Both the position numbers and the translations under genes were made by a program. From Companilactobacillus huachuanensis (GTDB lineage Bacteria; Bacillota; Bacilli; Lactobacillales; Lactobacillaceae), in the NCBI RefSeq assembly GCF_005404815.1, contig NZ_BJDF01000014.1, positions 1-64,000 of the forward strand: a stretch of DNA of 64,000 bases, in the 5' to 3' direction. The notes beneath the pieces were generated by a model. The model was not told the DNA's origin. It saw nothing but the letters and a program-made list of their open reading frames with translations, and searched no databases. The first letter of the stretch is position 1. Each line of letters opens with the position of its first letter. Shown one piece after another: positions 25,161-35,197 of this stretch.

Positions 25161-27110
25161 CTAATAATCTACTTCTGCATAACGCGCATTTGCTTCAATG
25201 AATTCACGTCTAGGTTCAACTTTGTCACCCATCAACATTGAGAAAACTCCATTAGCTTCAATGGCATCATCGAGGTTAACTCGGTCCAATCTTCTCTTGT
25301 CAGGATCCATAGTTGTTTCCCATAATTGATCAGCATCCATTTCACCAAGACCCTTGTAACGTTGAATCTTTGGTTCTGGTTTAGGAGCTAATTGTTCAAC
25401 AAATTCATCTTTTTGTTTATCAGTATCAAAGTATTGCATCATCTTACCTTGGCGAACTTGATACAAAGGTGGCTTAGCAATATAAACATAGCCTGCATCA
25501 ACAATTGGACGCATGTATCTGTAAAGTAGTGTCAAAAGTAAGGTTCTGATATGGGCACCATCGACATCGGCATCGGTCATGATAATAACCTTGTGATATC
25601 TTGCCTTAGAAATATCAAAATCCTCACCAAAACCAGTTCCCATAGCTGTGAACAAAGTTCTGATTTCTTCATTAGCCAAGATTTTGTCCATTGAAGCCTT
25701 TTCAACATTCAAAATCTTACCTCTAATAGGCAAAATAGCTTGTGTTAAACGTGAACGACCAGTCTTAGCAGAACCACCGGCTGAATCACCCTCGACAATG
25801 AATAATTCAGAAATTGCGGGATCTTTACTTGAATTATCAGCTAACTTACCAGGTAAATTACTGATTTCCAAACCATTTTGTTTTCTAGTTACTTCACGAG
25901 CACGTTTAGCAGCTAGACGAGCTTTGGTAGCCAAAGAACCTTTTTCAATAATCTTCTTAGCAACGTTAGGATTTTCCATTAAGAACTTCATGAAATGTTC
26001 ACTGAACAAACGATCAGTAATTGTTCTAGCGTCACTATTACCAAGTTTAGTCTTTGTTTGACCTTCGAATTGTGGATCCGGATGCTTGATTGAAACGACC
26101 GCAGTCATCCCTTCACGAACATCTTCACCGGACAATTTTTCAGTATCTTTTAATAATTTATTTTTGTGAGCGTAATCGTTAATAACACGTGTTAAAGCGG
26201 TCTTAAAACCAACTTCGTGAGTACCACCTTCATAGGTGTGGATGTTATTAGCGAACGTCATCAAGTTAGTGTGATATTCATCAGTATATTGGAGGGCAAC
26301 TTCAACAGTAATCCCATCTTGTACGCCTTCTAGATAAATTGGATCATCAAAGAGAACCTCTTTATCCTTGTCCATGAATTCAACATAACTCTTGATTCCA
26401 CCTTCGTAGTGGAAAACTAATTTTTCAGCTGTATCAGCTCTCTTATCAGTAAAAGTTAATTTCAAACCTTTATTTAGGAAAGCTAGTTCACGAATTCTAG
26501 TTGTTAAAACTTTGTCATCGTAAACTGTTGTTTCGGTAAAAATATCTGGATCTGGAACAAAATGTACTTTAGTTCCATGTTTAAACTCACCAGCGTCTCC
26601 AATGATATGCATTTCGTCCTTGACCTTGCCACGTTCAAAGTCAATGCCGTAACGTTTACCAGCACGAACAACTTCAACCTGCAATTCACTACTCAATGCA
26701 TTAACAACAGAGGCACCAACACCGTGGAGTCCACCAGATACTTTATAACCGCCACCGCCGAATTTACCACCGGCATGCAAAATTGTATAAACCGTTTCAA
26801 GAGCTGGTTTTCCAGTCTTCTTTTGAATATCAACTGGAATACCACGTCCGTCATCGGTAACAGTAATGGAGTTATCAGGCTCAACAGTAACTTCGATCTT
26901 TGTAGCAAAACCAGCTAAAGCTTCATCAATACCATTATCAATAATTTCCCAAACAAGATGGTGTAAACCTTGTTTGCTAGTAGAACCGATATACATACCG
27001 GGACGTTTACGAACAGCCTCTAGTCCTTCAAGAACTTGAATTTGACTCGCGTCATATTCTTCGACTTTTTCTTCTTTCTTTTCCAGCTCAGCTTTTCTGT
27101 CTTCAGCCAT
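25161..27110 (-). CDS. gyrB: DNA gyrase subunit B
   Basis: This is the ATPase subunit of gyrase. The GHKL ATP site includes [22 protein letters not shown] and [14 protein letters not shown]. The TOPRIM metal site includes [13 protein letters not shown] and the DADVDGAHI triad. The C-terminal [11 protein letters not shown] is also typical. 649 aa is normal. Its ATG overlaps the recF stop codon (TAATG), and its ribosome site AGGAGG lies inside recF, so the two are coupled. Confidence 0.97.
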   Translation of the reverse strand: MAEDRKAELEKKEEKVEEYDASQIQVLEGLEAVRKRPGMYIGSTSKQGLHHLVWEIIDNGIDEALAGFATKIEVTVEPDNSITVTDDGRGIPVDIQKKTGKPALETVYTILHAGGKFGGGGYKVSGGLHGVGASVVNALSSELQVEVVRAGKRYGIDFERGKVKDEMHIIGDAGEFKHGTKVHFVPDPDIFTETTVYDDKVLTTRIRELAFLNKGLKLTFTDKRADTAEKLVFHYEGGIKSYVEFMDKDKEVLFDDPIYLEGVQDGITVEVALQYTDEYHTNLMTFANNIHTYEGGTHEVGFKTALTRVINDYAHKNKLLKDTEKLSGEDVREGMTAVVSIKHPDPQFEGQTKTKLGNSDARTITDRLFSEHFMKFLMENPNVAKKIIEKGSLATKARLAAKRAREVTRKQNGLEISNLPGKLADNSSKDPAISELFIVEGDSAGGSAKTGRSRLTQAILPIRGKILNVEKASMDKILANEEIRTLFTAMGTGFGEDFDISKARYHKVIIMTDADVDGAHIRTLLLTLLYRYMRPIVDAGYVYIAKPPLYQVRQGKMMQYFDTDKQKDEFVEQLAPKPEPKIQRYKGLGEMDADQLWETTMDPDKRRLDRVNLDDAIEANGVFSMLMGDKVEPRREFIEANARYAEVDY

Positions 27111-28231
27111 TAAATCTCCTCCTGTTGAACTTTGCCATTTTTAATATTTAAAATATTAGGATTTTTAACTAATTCTGGATCAACGTCATCGATCGAAGTC
27201 GTTGTGATGAAAGTTTGAATGCCACCCTTAATTGATGACAGCAAATGGGTCTGTCGTTTATGATCCAATTCCGACAAAACATCATCCAATAAAAGAATTG
27301 GATAATCTCCGACTTGGTCTTTAATCAATTCGACTTCCGCCAATTTCAAACTCAATGCGACTGATCGCTGTTGACCTTGAGATCCAAAATCTTGAACATT
27401 TTTCCCATTGACCAGGAATTTAATATCATCGCGATGTGGCCCAAATAATGTCACACCACGTTGTATCTCTTTTTGGTAGTTTTTCTTGAAATTATCTTTG
27501 AAAACATCATAAATATTTTCAAGAGTTTTTCCATCAGTTTTGAAAAACGTATTGTAAACAATTTCTAGTTTTTCATTATCTTCAGTAATGTTTGCATGAA
27601 TCTTTTCAATATGAACCTGCAATTTTTGTAAAAACTGTAAACGTGAAAAAACAACTTCCGCACAATACGCCGCAAACTGATCTGACAAAACATCTAAATA
27701 AATCATATCGTTCGCTTGGTGATGCTGAAGTCTTTTTAAATATGCATTACGTTGTTTTAAAACTGACCGGAATTGACTCATTGTCTTCAAATACTGAGCC
27801 GACATTTGGCCAAATTCCATATCAATGAACTTACGACGAATCCCAGGATTACCTTTCACAATTGAAAGATCCTCTGGAGAAAAAAGAACAACATTTAAAT
27901 TACCAATGTAACTGGATAATTTACGTTGTTCTAAATTATTCAATTTGGCTTTTTTTCCAGATTTACTAACGACCAAATCCAATTTCAAACGACTGGAATT
28001 ATCTTTGATCACGGTACCGGAGATTCTTGCAAAATCACTGCCCCACCTAATTAAATCCTTGTCATTTGAGGTTCGATGGCTTCTCGTCAAAGCTAAAAAG
28101 TACATAGCTTCTAATAAATTGGTTTTGCCTTGAGCATTTTCTCCCAAAAATACATTGATTGCGGGTGAAAAATCGACCTTTAAGGATTCGTAGTTACGAT
28201 AATTTTGAAGTTTGAGTTCTTTTACAAACAT
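27110..28231 (-). CDS. recF: DNA repair and replication protein RecF
   Basis: This SMC-like ATPase loads RecA at single-strand gaps. Walker A is [15 protein letters not shown] near residues 30-44, the signature region is [13 protein letters not shown], and Walker B is [12 protein letters not shown]. 373 aa is typical. It begins directly after the yaaA stop codon and overlaps gyrB by one base. Confidence 0.96.
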   Translation of the reverse strand: MFVKELKLQNYRNYESLKVDFSPAINVFLGENAQGKTNLLEAMYFLALTRSHRTSNDKDLIRWGSDFARISGTVIKDNSSRLKLDLVVSKSGKKAKLNNLEQRKLSSYIGNLNVVLFSPEDLSIVKGNPGIRRKFIDMEFGQMSAQYLKTMSQFRSVLKQRNAYLKRLQHHQANDMIYLDVLSDQFAAYCAEVVFSRLQFLQKLQVHIEKIHANITEDNEKLEIVYNTFFKTDGKTLENIYDVFKDNFKKNYQKEIQRGVTLFGPHRDDIKFLVNGKNVQDFGSQGQQRSVALSLKLAEVELIKDQVGDYPILLLDDVLSELDHKRQTHLLSSIKGGIQTFITTTSIDDVDPELVKNPNILNIKNGKVQQEEI

Positions 28232-28450
28232 CTATTCAATTTCAAAAGTTTGATCACCGATAACCACGACGTCCCCAGAGTGTAATTTTTTACCACGACG
28301 ATCTTCAGGACTGCCGTTAAGAAGGACTGAATTTTCACGTAAGAACCATTTAGCTTTACCACCAGTTTCAATGATACCGGCCTCTTTTAGCATTTGACCT
28401 AAGGTTATAAATTCAGTTTCTAACTTAATTTTTTCAGACATTGTTAACAC
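28232..28450 (-). CDS. yaaA: S4-domain RNA-binding protein YaaA (RlbA)
   Basis: This 72-residue S4-like protein (FITLGQMLKEAGIIETGG, AKWFLRENSVLLNG) always sits between dnaN and recF in Firmicutes. It is thought to bind RNA or ribosomes; its role is not settled. It is the first gene of yaaA-recF-gyrB-gyrA, with its own promoter about 40 bp upstream. Confidence 0.93.
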   Translation of the reverse strand: MLTMSEKIKLETEFITLGQMLKEAGIIETGGKAKWFLRENSVLLNGSPEDRRGKKLHSGDVVVIGDQTFEIE

Positions 28451-28487
28451 CCTATTTATTAGATTTATCCATTAATGACATACTAAT

Positions 28488-28516
28488 ATTATAGTTGTTT
28501 TCACAATAAAAGACAA
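28488..28516 (-). promoter_or_regulatory. Promoter of the yaaA-recF-gyrB-gyrA operon
   Basis: On the minus strand there is a -35 TTGTCT (28511-28516), a 17-bp spacer and a consensus -10 TATAAT (28488-28493). The dnaN terminator lies upstream, so this operon is separate from dnaA-dnaN. Confidence 0.82.
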
Positions 28517-28636
28517 CTCAGAACTAAATATCAGGCGATTTGAGCAATTTTTTAAATAATGAGTATCCACCCACTAAAATCATCTCAAAAAAGTTTCTAC
28601 GCTAAATTACGGCGTTTTGGCTGATATTGCAAAAAA

Positions 28637-28668
28637 AAATAGACTGAACCGAAAGTTCAATCTATTTT
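28637..28668 (-). terminator. Terminator of dnaA-dnaN
   Basis: On the minus strand, AATAGATTGAAC pairs with GTTCAGTCTATT (one wobble) and is followed by about nine T residues, right after the dnaN stop codon. Confidence 0.85.
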
Positions 28669-28680
28669 TGCGATTTCACA

Positions 28681-29817
28681 TTAAAAAGTTCGTACTGGAG
28701 TGATAAGTTGGACAAAATTATCACGATTTTCTACTGGTCTTAAAGTAAATGGATGTAATGCTGATGTGAAACTCATTTCAATTGTGGTATTGCTGCCAAA
28801 TGATCTCAAAGCATCTTTCAAGTAATCAGGGTTGAAGGAAATTTCTAGGTCGTCCCCTTCAATATTTTCACAATCAAGAACTTCTTCAACAGTACCAACT
28901 TCAGGTGAGTTTCCATAAAGTGTAGCTTTTTTATCCACAGCTTTGATTTCAAGCTTGATAACATTATTGCGACTTTCATGAGAAAGTAATGACGCACGTT
29001 CAACTGATGCAAGCAGATTAGATGAGTCGAATGTCAAACGAGTATTTGAATCATCCGGAATCAAGCGGTCAGTTTCTGGATAACGTCCATCAAGTAATCT
29101 TGAGTAGAACATAATATTGTCAAAATTGAATAATACTTGATTTTCAGAAATAGACATTGAGATTTCTTTAACAGAATCGCCGATAGTTCTAACTAATTCG
29201 GTCAAACTCTTACCTGGAATGATCAAATTATAATCCTCTTCACTAGTGATATTGATTCGACGTTGTGAAAGACGATGACTATCAGTAGCGGCGGCTGTTA
29301 GACCTTCGTTTGTAATCAGGAAGTTGACACCAGTTAGTACTGGGCGACTTTCTTGAGTTGAAACAGCAACAACAGTCTGATTAACAACTTCTTTAAAAAG
29401 ATCGGTTGGGAAGACAAGTTGATTATCAGCCTCAACGTCTGGAAGGTGTGGATAGTTTACAGCATCTAAGCCGTTGATAGTAAATTCTGAAACTCCTGAT
29501 TTAATTAAAGTTTGATTATTGTTCAAAACCTCTAATTCAAATTTGTCGCCAGGAAGTTTCTTGATAATTTCGTTAAAGAATCGTGAAGGTAACACAATTG
29601 AACCGGTACTCTCAATTTTCAAATCGTTATCAGCATCTTCTGTAGGAATAAATGATGTCATTGAAATATCTGAGTTACTACCAGTAATTGTTAAGCCTGA
29701 TTCCGAAAGATCCAATTTCATTCCTGTCAAAATAGGAATAGATGATTTTGTCGAAATTGCTCGTTGAACATTACTTGTTTGATTAATGAATTTTGATCGA
29801 TCAATAGAAAATTTCAT
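28681..29817 (-). CDS. dnaN: DNA polymerase III beta subunit (sliding clamp)
   Basis: This is the ring-shaped clamp that holds DNA polymerase on DNA. The N-terminal MKFSIDRSKFINQTSNVQRAI region, the RPVLTGVNF motif of the second domain and the C-terminal HPFTLRPVENRDNFVQLITPVRT fit the family. 378 aa is typical. It follows dnaA after a 158-bp gap that holds DnaA boxes. Confidence 0.97.
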   Translation of the reverse strand: MKFSIDRSKFINQTSNVQRAISTKSSIPILTGMKLDLSESGLTITGSNSDISMTSFIPTEDADNDLKIESTGSIVLPSRFFNEIIKKLPGDKFELEVLNNNQTLIKSGVSEFTINGLDAVNYPHLPDVEADNQLVFPTDLFKEVVNQTVVAVSTQESRPVLTGVNFLITNEGLTAAATDSHRLSQRRINITSEEDYNLIIPGKSLTELVRTIGDSVKEISMSISENQVLFNFDNIMFYSRLLDGRYPETDRLIPDDSNTRLTFDSSNLLASVERASLLSHESRNNVIKLEIKAVDKKATLYGNSPEVGTVEEVLDCENIEGDDLEISFNPDYLKDALRSFGSNTTIEMSFTSALHPFTLRPVENRDNFVQLITPVRTF

Positions 29818-29880
29818 AGGTAACTCCCTTTTTTAATTAATTAATATAAAGATAGAAGTAGTAGTAGGGGCTGTTAAAAC

Positions 29881-29955
29881 TGTGGAAAACTATTAGAAAG
29901 ATATATAACAGTTGAAATTTTTATGTTATTAACAGCTGTGGATAACTGTGGGAAA
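29881..29955. promoter_or_regulatory. DnaA-box cluster between dnaA and dnaN
   Basis: TGTGGAAAA (29881-29889), the perfect box TGTGGATAA (29937-29945) and TGTGGGAAA (29947-29955) lie in the dnaA-dnaN gap. With the upstream cluster they give the two-part origin known from Bacillus-type chromosomes. Confidence 0.8.
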
Positions 29956-29975
29956 AACTAAAAGTTATAAACATG

Positions 29976-31352
29976 TTAATTTCTAAGGTCATCTTTGAGT
30001 TCGTTAACAGACCGCTTTAAATCGTCATCTTTAATCAGTAATTCGGATATTTTATCGCACGAATGCATAACCGTTGTGTGGTCCTTGCCGCCAAATTCCA
30101 TTCCAATTTGTGGAAGTGATCTGTCAGTCAACTCACGGGATAGATACATAGCAATTTGTCGTGGAACAACGATCGATTTGACACGTTTCTTTCCTTTTAA
30201 GTCTTGGATCGTAACACGATAATACTTTGCGACTTTATTTTGGATCTTCGCGATTGAAATGCCGTTTTTGTCATTGGATAGTTTATAGATTTTTAGTGCA
30301 TCAGCGGCTACTGACTTAGTGATATCAGTATTTTTAGTCGTCGAATAAGCTTGAACTCGAATCAAAGCACCCTCAAGTTCACGGACATTGGTATCAATTT
30401 GCGCGGCAATATAAGAAAGTGTGTCATCTGGAATTTCAAGATGCTCTGCTTTAGCTTTATTGCGTAAGATAGCAATTCTAGTTTCAAGATCGGGTGCTGT
30501 AATATCAGCTGACAAGCCTTGTGTAAATCTGGAAACTAATCGTTGTTGTAGTTTAGGGATTTCGTTAGGTAAACGATCTGATGTCATAACGATTTGTTTA
30601 CCATTTTCGTAGAGCTCATTGAAAGTATGGAAGAATTCCTCTTGTGTACCCTCTTTTTCAGCGAAGAATTGAATATCATCTATTAATAGTAGATCGACGT
30701 TTCGATATTCTTGTCTGAAATCGTCTTGAGTCCGCATCTGGATTGAGTTGATGAAGTCGTTGGCAAAGGTTTCACTCGTTACGTATTTAACTTTGGCTAA
30801 TGGATCGAGTTTGATCATTTGATGGCCAATTGCTTGCATCAAGTGAGTCTTACCCAAACCAACGCCTCCGTAAATGAAGAGTGGATTGTAGACCCCGCCC
30901 GGATCTTCGGCAGCAGCCAGAGCTGCTGCATGTGCCATCTGATTTCCGCTACCGACAATAAATGAAGAAAAAGTATATTTTGGATTTAAATGTGAATTAT
31001 GGAAAATATGCTTTGGCTGAGCAGTATCTGTAGACTGTTCAGCTTGAGGAGCAACTGTTTGCTCCTCTTTTTTGTTGTTTTCTTCATCATTTTCGATGAT
31101 TGGATTCAGTTCTGTTCCATTTAACTCATATGAATAAATAGCAATTTTTTCGGTATAATTTCTTTCCCAATAATCTTTGTGTAGTTTTGTTGGGACTGAA
31201 ATATAAATATTATTACCATCTATATATAAAGGATTGGCACTTTCAACCCAAGTTGAATAACTGACAGAAGTTAATTGAGATCTAAGTTTATTTGTAAAAT
31301 AGTCCCAAAATTCGGTTAGTTTTGGATCAGCTGAGTTATTTATATTTTGCAA
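29976..31352 (-). CDS. dnaA: Chromosomal replication initiator DnaA
   Basis: This AAA+ protein opens the origin and recruits the helicase. The N-terminal domain (FWDYFTNKLRSQLTSVSYSTW) is followed by a Glu/Gln-rich linker, a AAA+ domain with Walker A GGVGLGKTHLMQA and Walker B LLLIDDIQFF, and a DNA-binding domain with the signature GGKDHTTVMHSCDKI. 458 aa is typical. The start codon is TTG (31352), with GGGGGGA upstream, which may keep expression low. The gene is flanked by DnaA boxes. Confidence 0.97.
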   Translation of the reverse strand: MQNINNSADPKLTEFWDYFTNKLRSQLTSVSYSTWVESANPLYIDGNNIYISVPTKLHKDYWERNYTEKIAIYSYELNGTELNPIIENDEENNKKEEQTVAPQAEQSTDTAQPKHIFHNSHLNPKYTFSSFIVGSGNQMAHAAALAAAEDPGGVYNPLFIYGGVGLGKTHLMQAIGHQMIKLDPLAKVKYVTSETFANDFINSIQMRTQDDFRQEYRNVDLLLIDDIQFFAEKEGTQEEFFHTFNELYENGKQIVMTSDRLPNEIPKLQQRLVSRFTQGLSADITAPDLETRIAILRNKAKAEHLEIPDDTLSYIAAQIDTNVRELEGALIRVQAYSTTKNTDITKSVAADALKIYKLSNDKNGISIAKIQNKVAKYYRVTIQDLKGKKRVKSIVVPRQIAMYLSRELTDRSLPQIGMEFGGKDHTTVMHSCDKISELLIKDDDLKRSVNELKDDLRN

Positions 31353-31852
31353 TTATTTCCCCCCAATCTGTGGTTGTGGATAAATTTGTCCCTAAAATGA
31401 CAGAGTATAGTTTATCATTCTATTAAATAGTTTTCCACAGAACACACGTTTATTTTTTGAAGAAATAACAACGGGTATTTTCTAAATCCACAGGTTTGTG
31501 GAAAAAGACTGTTGATAAAAACTGTCCACATAGTTATCCACAGATTGTGTGAAATAAAAGTCAATACTATCAGGCGTTACAAACAAAAAACAAGAAATTA
31601 ACAATACCTGTGGAAAACCTAAACACAGTAAAATGATTCGTTGGAAAAGTTTGTTTATACTCTTGTGGAAAAAATAAGTTGTAAAATTACTCCACAAATT
31701 ATCCACAAACTAAATTGCGAAAAAATTATAAAAAAACTTGCTTTTATAGGAAATTAGTTATTTAAAAAGTTGGCATAACATGCTATTATAGTTAAGCAAT
31801 TGTCTGAAGAAGTGAATATTTTAAATATAAAAAAGAGTCAGGAGGTTTATTG
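31353..31852. other. oriC: Chromosomal replication origin (oriC)
   Basis: Perfect DnaA boxes TTATCCACA or its complement lie at 31375-31383, 31534-31542 and 31699-31707. One-mismatch TTTTCCACA-type boxes lie at 31431-31439, 31497-31505, 31609-31617 and 31664-31672. The last boxes are followed by a very AT-rich stretch (about 31717-31770), a candidate unwinding element. The gap separates leftward dnaA from rightward rpmH. A -10-like TATACT for dnaA lies at 31404-31409. Confidence 0.93.
31784..31789 (+). promoter_or_regulatory. Extended -10 promoter of rpmH
   Basis: TGC precedes TATTAT (31784-31789), an extended -10. The -35 (TTTAAA, 17 bp upstream) is poor. It reads into rpmH. Confidence 0.5.
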
Positions 31853-31993
31853 ATGACTACAAAGAGAACTTATCAACCTAAGAAGCGTCACCGTGAACGC
31901 GTCCATGGTTTCATGAAAAGAATGAGCACAAGTAATGGTCGCAAAGTTTTAGCAAGACGCCGTAAAAAGGGTCGCAAAGTATTATCAGCTTAG
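31853..31993 (+). CDS. rpmH: 50S ribosomal protein L34
   Basis: This 46-codon gene encodes the very basic L34: [17 protein letters not shown] followed by [22 protein letters not shown] precedes the ATG. It is the first gene on the right of the origin, followed by rnpA, as in almost all Firmicutes. Confidence 0.97.
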   Translation: MTTKRTYQPKKRHRERVHGFMKRMSTSNGRKVLARRRKKGRKVLSA

Positions 31994-31998
31994 TTTTG

Positions 31999-32034
31999 AA
32001 GGATCACTAAACAATTTGGTGGTCTTTTTTTATT
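31999..32034 (+). terminator. Attenuator-like hairpin between rpmH and rnpA
   Basis: GGATCACTA pairs with TGGTGGTCT (9 bp with wobble) and is followed by seven T residues. It probably ends most rpmH transcripts before rnpA, giving more L34 than RNase P protein. Confidence 0.7.
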
Positions 32035-32060
32035 ACAGAACGAGAGTAGACTGGTGACAT

Positions 32061-32402
32061 ATGAGAAAAAGTTATCGAATAAAAAAAGAAAATGAGTTTC
32101 AATATGTCTATTCCAAGGGAAAATCCGTAGCAAACCGTAATTTTGTTTTGTACACGATGCCTAAAGAGGGGCAAAAGCATTTTCGTGTCGGAATTTCTGT
32201 CGGAAAGAAAGTTTCACATACTGCAGTCGGACGTAATCGTGTTAAAAGATACATCCGCCAATCTCTTTTGGAATTGAAGCCTGAAATTCCTTCAGAATTG
32301 GATTTCTTGATTATTGCAAGAAAACCGGCGGTAGATTTAGATATGTTTGAATCCAAGAAAAATATTGTACATTTATTGAAATTAGGTAAAGTATTAAATT
32401 AG
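32061..32402 (+). CDS. rnpA: Ribonuclease P protein component
   Basis: This small basic protein helps RNase P RNA process tRNA 5' ends. [17 protein letters not shown] and the signature [20 protein letters not shown] are typical. 113 aa. It lies between rpmH and yidC. Confidence 0.96.
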   Translation: MRKSYRIKKENEFQYVYSKGKSVANRNFVLYTMPKEGQKHFRVGISVGKKVSHTAVGRNRVKRYIRQSLLELKPEIPSELDFLIIARKPAVDLDMFESKKNIVHLLKLGKVLN

Positions 32403-32434
32403 GGTACAAAATATTAATTAATATAGGTGCAAAA

Positions 32435-33277
32435 GTGAATAAGAAAAGCTTAAAGAAATACATAGGTATCGCTCTGTTACTTAGTGTTGTCTTGGTTCTA
32501 GCTGGATGTTCAAACCTAAACGAGCCAATTACTAGCCACAGTACCGGATTCTGGGATCACTATATTTTGTATAGTTTCTCGCAATTTATCCTTTGGTTAG
32601 CTTCACTGGTTCATAACAGTTATGGTTGGGCAATCATTATCTTCACATTGATTATTAGAGTTATTCTGTTACCACTTAACTGGTTCCAAATCAGAAGTAT
32701 GAATAAACAGATGAAGATTCAGCCACAGATGCAGGAACTTCAGAAGAAGTATTCAGCTAAAGATACGGATACACAACAGAAACTGCGTGAAGAGACACAG
32801 AAGCTATATAGTGAAGCAGGAGTGAACCCGGTTGCTGGATGTTTACCATTAGTTGTTCAGTTGCCAGTTATGTTCGCTCTCTATCAAGCCATTTATAAGA
32901 CCACCCAATTGCGTGATGGTACATTCTTATGGATGCAACTTGGTAAAGCCGATCCATATTACATCATGGCTATCCTAGCAGCTGTATTTACTTTCTTAAG
33001 TACATACATTTCAAGCTACTCACAGCCAACACAAAATGCGACGACAAAGATCATGACTTGGGTCATGCCTATCTTTATCTTCGTACCAGCATTGACATTC
33101 CCATCAGCTATTACAATCTACTGGGTTATCACTAATGCGTTCCAAGTTCTTCAGACATTGGCTTTCCAAAACCCATTCAAGTATCGTCGTGAACAACGCG
33201 AAGCTGAAGAGGCTGAGAAAGAAAAAGAACGTCGTCTTAGAAAAGCTAAGAAGCGTGTCTATAAAAATCGTAAATAA
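32435..33277 (+). CDS. yidC: Membrane protein insertase YidC (SpoIIIJ/OxaA type)
   Basis: It inserts and folds membrane proteins with or without Sec. A lipoprotein signal ends at LVLAGCSN (Cys 25), followed by five membrane segments including NSYGWAIIIFTLIIRVILLPL and AGCLPLVVQLPVMFALYQAIY. The membrane-facing Arg conserved in YidC is in IRVILLP. The C-terminus is a basic tail. The start is GTG with AGGTG upstream. 280 aa is normal. No jag gene follows; a terminator and mnmE do. Confidence 0.94.
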   Translation: MNKKSLKKYIGIALLLSVVLVLAGCSNLNEPITSHSTGFWDHYILYSFSQFILWLASLVHNSYGWAIIIFTLIIRVILLPLNWFQIRSMNKQMKIQPQMQELQKKYSAKDTDTQQKLREETQKLYSEAGVNPVAGCLPLVVQLPVMFALYQAIYKTTQLRDGTFLWMQLGKADPYYIMAILAAVFTFLSTYISSYSQPTQNATTKIMTWVMPIFIFVPALTFPSAITIYWVITNAFQVLQTLAFQNPFKYRREQREAEEAEKEKERRLRKAKKRVYKNRK

Positions 33278-33345
33278 TTGACAATTTTCAAAAATGTCGT
33301 TAAGATGTTTTAGAAATTGTTCATATATTTTATATATAGAAAAGT

Positions 33346-33393
33346 AGTCAAGGTGCTTTTCCGTCATTCATTGGCGGATTATGCACTTTTTTT
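33346..33393 (+). terminator. Terminator of the rnpA-yidC transcript
   Basis: GGTGC-tttt-CCG pairs with CGG-atta-TGCAC, an interrupted stem, followed by seven T residues just upstream of mnmE. Confidence 0.65.
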
Positions 33394-33423
33394 ATGCCTA
33401 AAAATCGAGAAAAGGAGCTTATT

Positions 33424-34812
33424 ATGCCAAGTTCAGTAACGGAATATGACACGATAGCAGCCATTTCAACTCCTCCTGGGGAAGGTGCTATTTCCATCGT
33501 GCGTCTGTCCGGAGATCAAGCTGTAAAAGTTGCTATGAGAATTTTCAAGGGTCGTGATTTGACAAAAGTTGCCAGTCACACCATCAATTACGGACACATT
33601 ATCGATCCTGCCGACGGTTCTTTAGTCGACGAGGTTATGGTCTCAGTAATGTTGGCACCAAAGACATTTACACGCGAAGATGTCGTCGAAATTAATACCC
33701 ACGGGGGTATAGTTGCTACTAATAAAGTACTCCAATTATTGTTGGGTTATGGTGCTCGAATGGCCGAACCAGGTGAATTTACCAAACGGGCCTTTTTGAA
33801 CGGTCGAATCGATTTGACACAAGCTGAATCTGTTATGGATTTGATTCGTGCGAAAACTGACAAGGCAATGCAAGTTGCAGTCAATCAATTGGATGGTAAT
33901 TTACACCACTTAATCAGTAATTTACGTCAAGAAATTTTGGATTCTTTGGCTCAGGTCGAAGTTAATATCGATTATCCCGAATATGATACTGATCAGATGA
34001 CAACACAATTACTATTGGAGAAGGCACGAATGGTCAGCGGTAAAATTGACAGTCTTTTGAAGACTGCTGACAGTGGAGAAATCTTGCAACACGGTTTAGC
34101 TACTGCTATTGTTGGAAAACCAAACGTTGGTAAATCTAGTTTGTTGAACCGTCTTTTGGATGAGGAAAAAGCAATCGTTACTGATGTTGCCGGAACAACT
34201 CGTGATGTTGTCGAACAGTACATCAATATTGATGGTGTTCCTTTGAAATTGATTGATACTGCTGGTATTCGTGATACTGATGATAAGGTCGAAAAAATTG
34301 GTGTTGAACGTTCCAAACAGGCTTTGAATGGAGCCGATTTAGTGATTCTTGTCTTGGATTCTAGTCGCGAACTAGAAGAGGACGATATAGAGTTACTGAA
34401 TGCGACAGCAGATAAGCGCCGCATCGTTATTTTTAACAAGAATGATTTGATGCCAGTTATTTCTCCTAATTCAGTTGTCCAATTGAAGGCTGATGATATT
34501 ATCTTGCAAACGTCAGCCATAAAAAACGATGGAATTGAAACAATTAAGCAAACAATCAGTCAGATTTTTAACGCCGGAATTGAAGATAACAGCAGTAACG
34601 TGATCATTACGAGTGCTCGTCAAGCTGGTTTGCTCCGTAAGGCTAAAAACAGCCTCAATGACGTTATTTCGGGAATTGAAGCAGGAATGCCTATCGACCT
34701 CGTACAAATCGATATGACGGCTTGTTGGGACACTCTCGGTGAGATTACTGGTGAAAGTTATGCAGATGAGTTAATTACACAATTGTTCTCGCAATTCTGT
34801 TTAGGAAAATAG
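33424..34812 (+). CDS. mnmE: tRNA modification GTPase MnmE (TrmE)
   Basis: With MnmG it adds the (carboxymethyl)aminomethyl group to U34 of certain tRNAs. I chose the ATG at 33424, preceded by AAAGGAG, over one 30 nt upstream. The N-terminal tetrahydrofolate-binding domain contains [17 protein letters not shown]. The G domain has [28 protein letters not shown] and NKND. The catalytic C-terminal Cys is present in FCLGK. 462 aa. Confidence 0.96.
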   Translation: MPSSVTEYDTIAAISTPPGEGAISIVRLSGDQAVKVAMRIFKGRDLTKVASHTINYGHIIDPADGSLVDEVMVSVMLAPKTFTREDVVEINTHGGIVATNKVLQLLLGYGARMAEPGEFTKRAFLNGRIDLTQAESVMDLIRAKTDKAMQVAVNQLDGNLHHLISNLRQEILDSLAQVEVNIDYPEYDTDQMTTQLLLEKARMVSGKIDSLLKTADSGEILQHGLATAIVGKPNVGKSSLLNRLLDEEKAIVTDVAGTTRDVVEQYINIDGVPLKLIDTAGIRDTDDKVEKIGVERSKQALNGADLVILVLDSSRELEEDDIELLNATADKRRIVIFNKNDLMPVISPNSVVQLKADDIILQTSAIKNDGIETIKQTISQIFNAGIEDNSSNVIITSARQAGLLRKAKNSLNDVISGIEAGMPIDLVQIDMTACWDTLGEITGESYADELITQLFSQFCLGK

Positions 34813-34840
34813 TTTATATATTGCGTATTGCTAGTTAAGT

Positions 34841-35062
34841 ATGCCGTTTCCAGATCTGAGAGTATTCATTTGCTGCGCGGGACGGCCCGAGCCAGAAAGC
34901 GGTCTCGAGCCTCGGTTGAAGCCTCACAAAACCCGCGAGTCTTCAACGCGACCGGTGGTGTAATTGCTGAAGCAATAACGCCACTTTTGCTGCAAATGAA
35001 TACTCTCAGATCTTCCAACTAGTTTATTTTTTTGGTAGGAACAATAAAACTAAGATTTCAAA
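34841..35062 (+). repeat. Cloverleaf MITE copy 11 (subfamily A core, mixed right arm)
   Basis: The core 34841-35024 is intact. Both outer arms carry the same change, CAGATCTGAG and CTCAGATCTT, so pairing is kept. The right arm first follows copy 2 (GGAACAATAAAA) and then resembles copy 1 (AATTGAT.. GAATATTTGTAA, to about 35110), suggesting a mosaic. It lies between mnmE and mnmG, genes that are usually adjacent. Confidence 0.83.
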
Positions 35063-35197
35063 TTTATTTTGCCGAATATAATTGATGTGAATATTTGTAA
35101 TAAATTAATTAGTATCGTTCATATGTAATTGAAAGTAATATTTTATTAATAGTTAAATTAGTGCAACATGTAAAACTAAGTAAAGGTGAAGTAGGAA

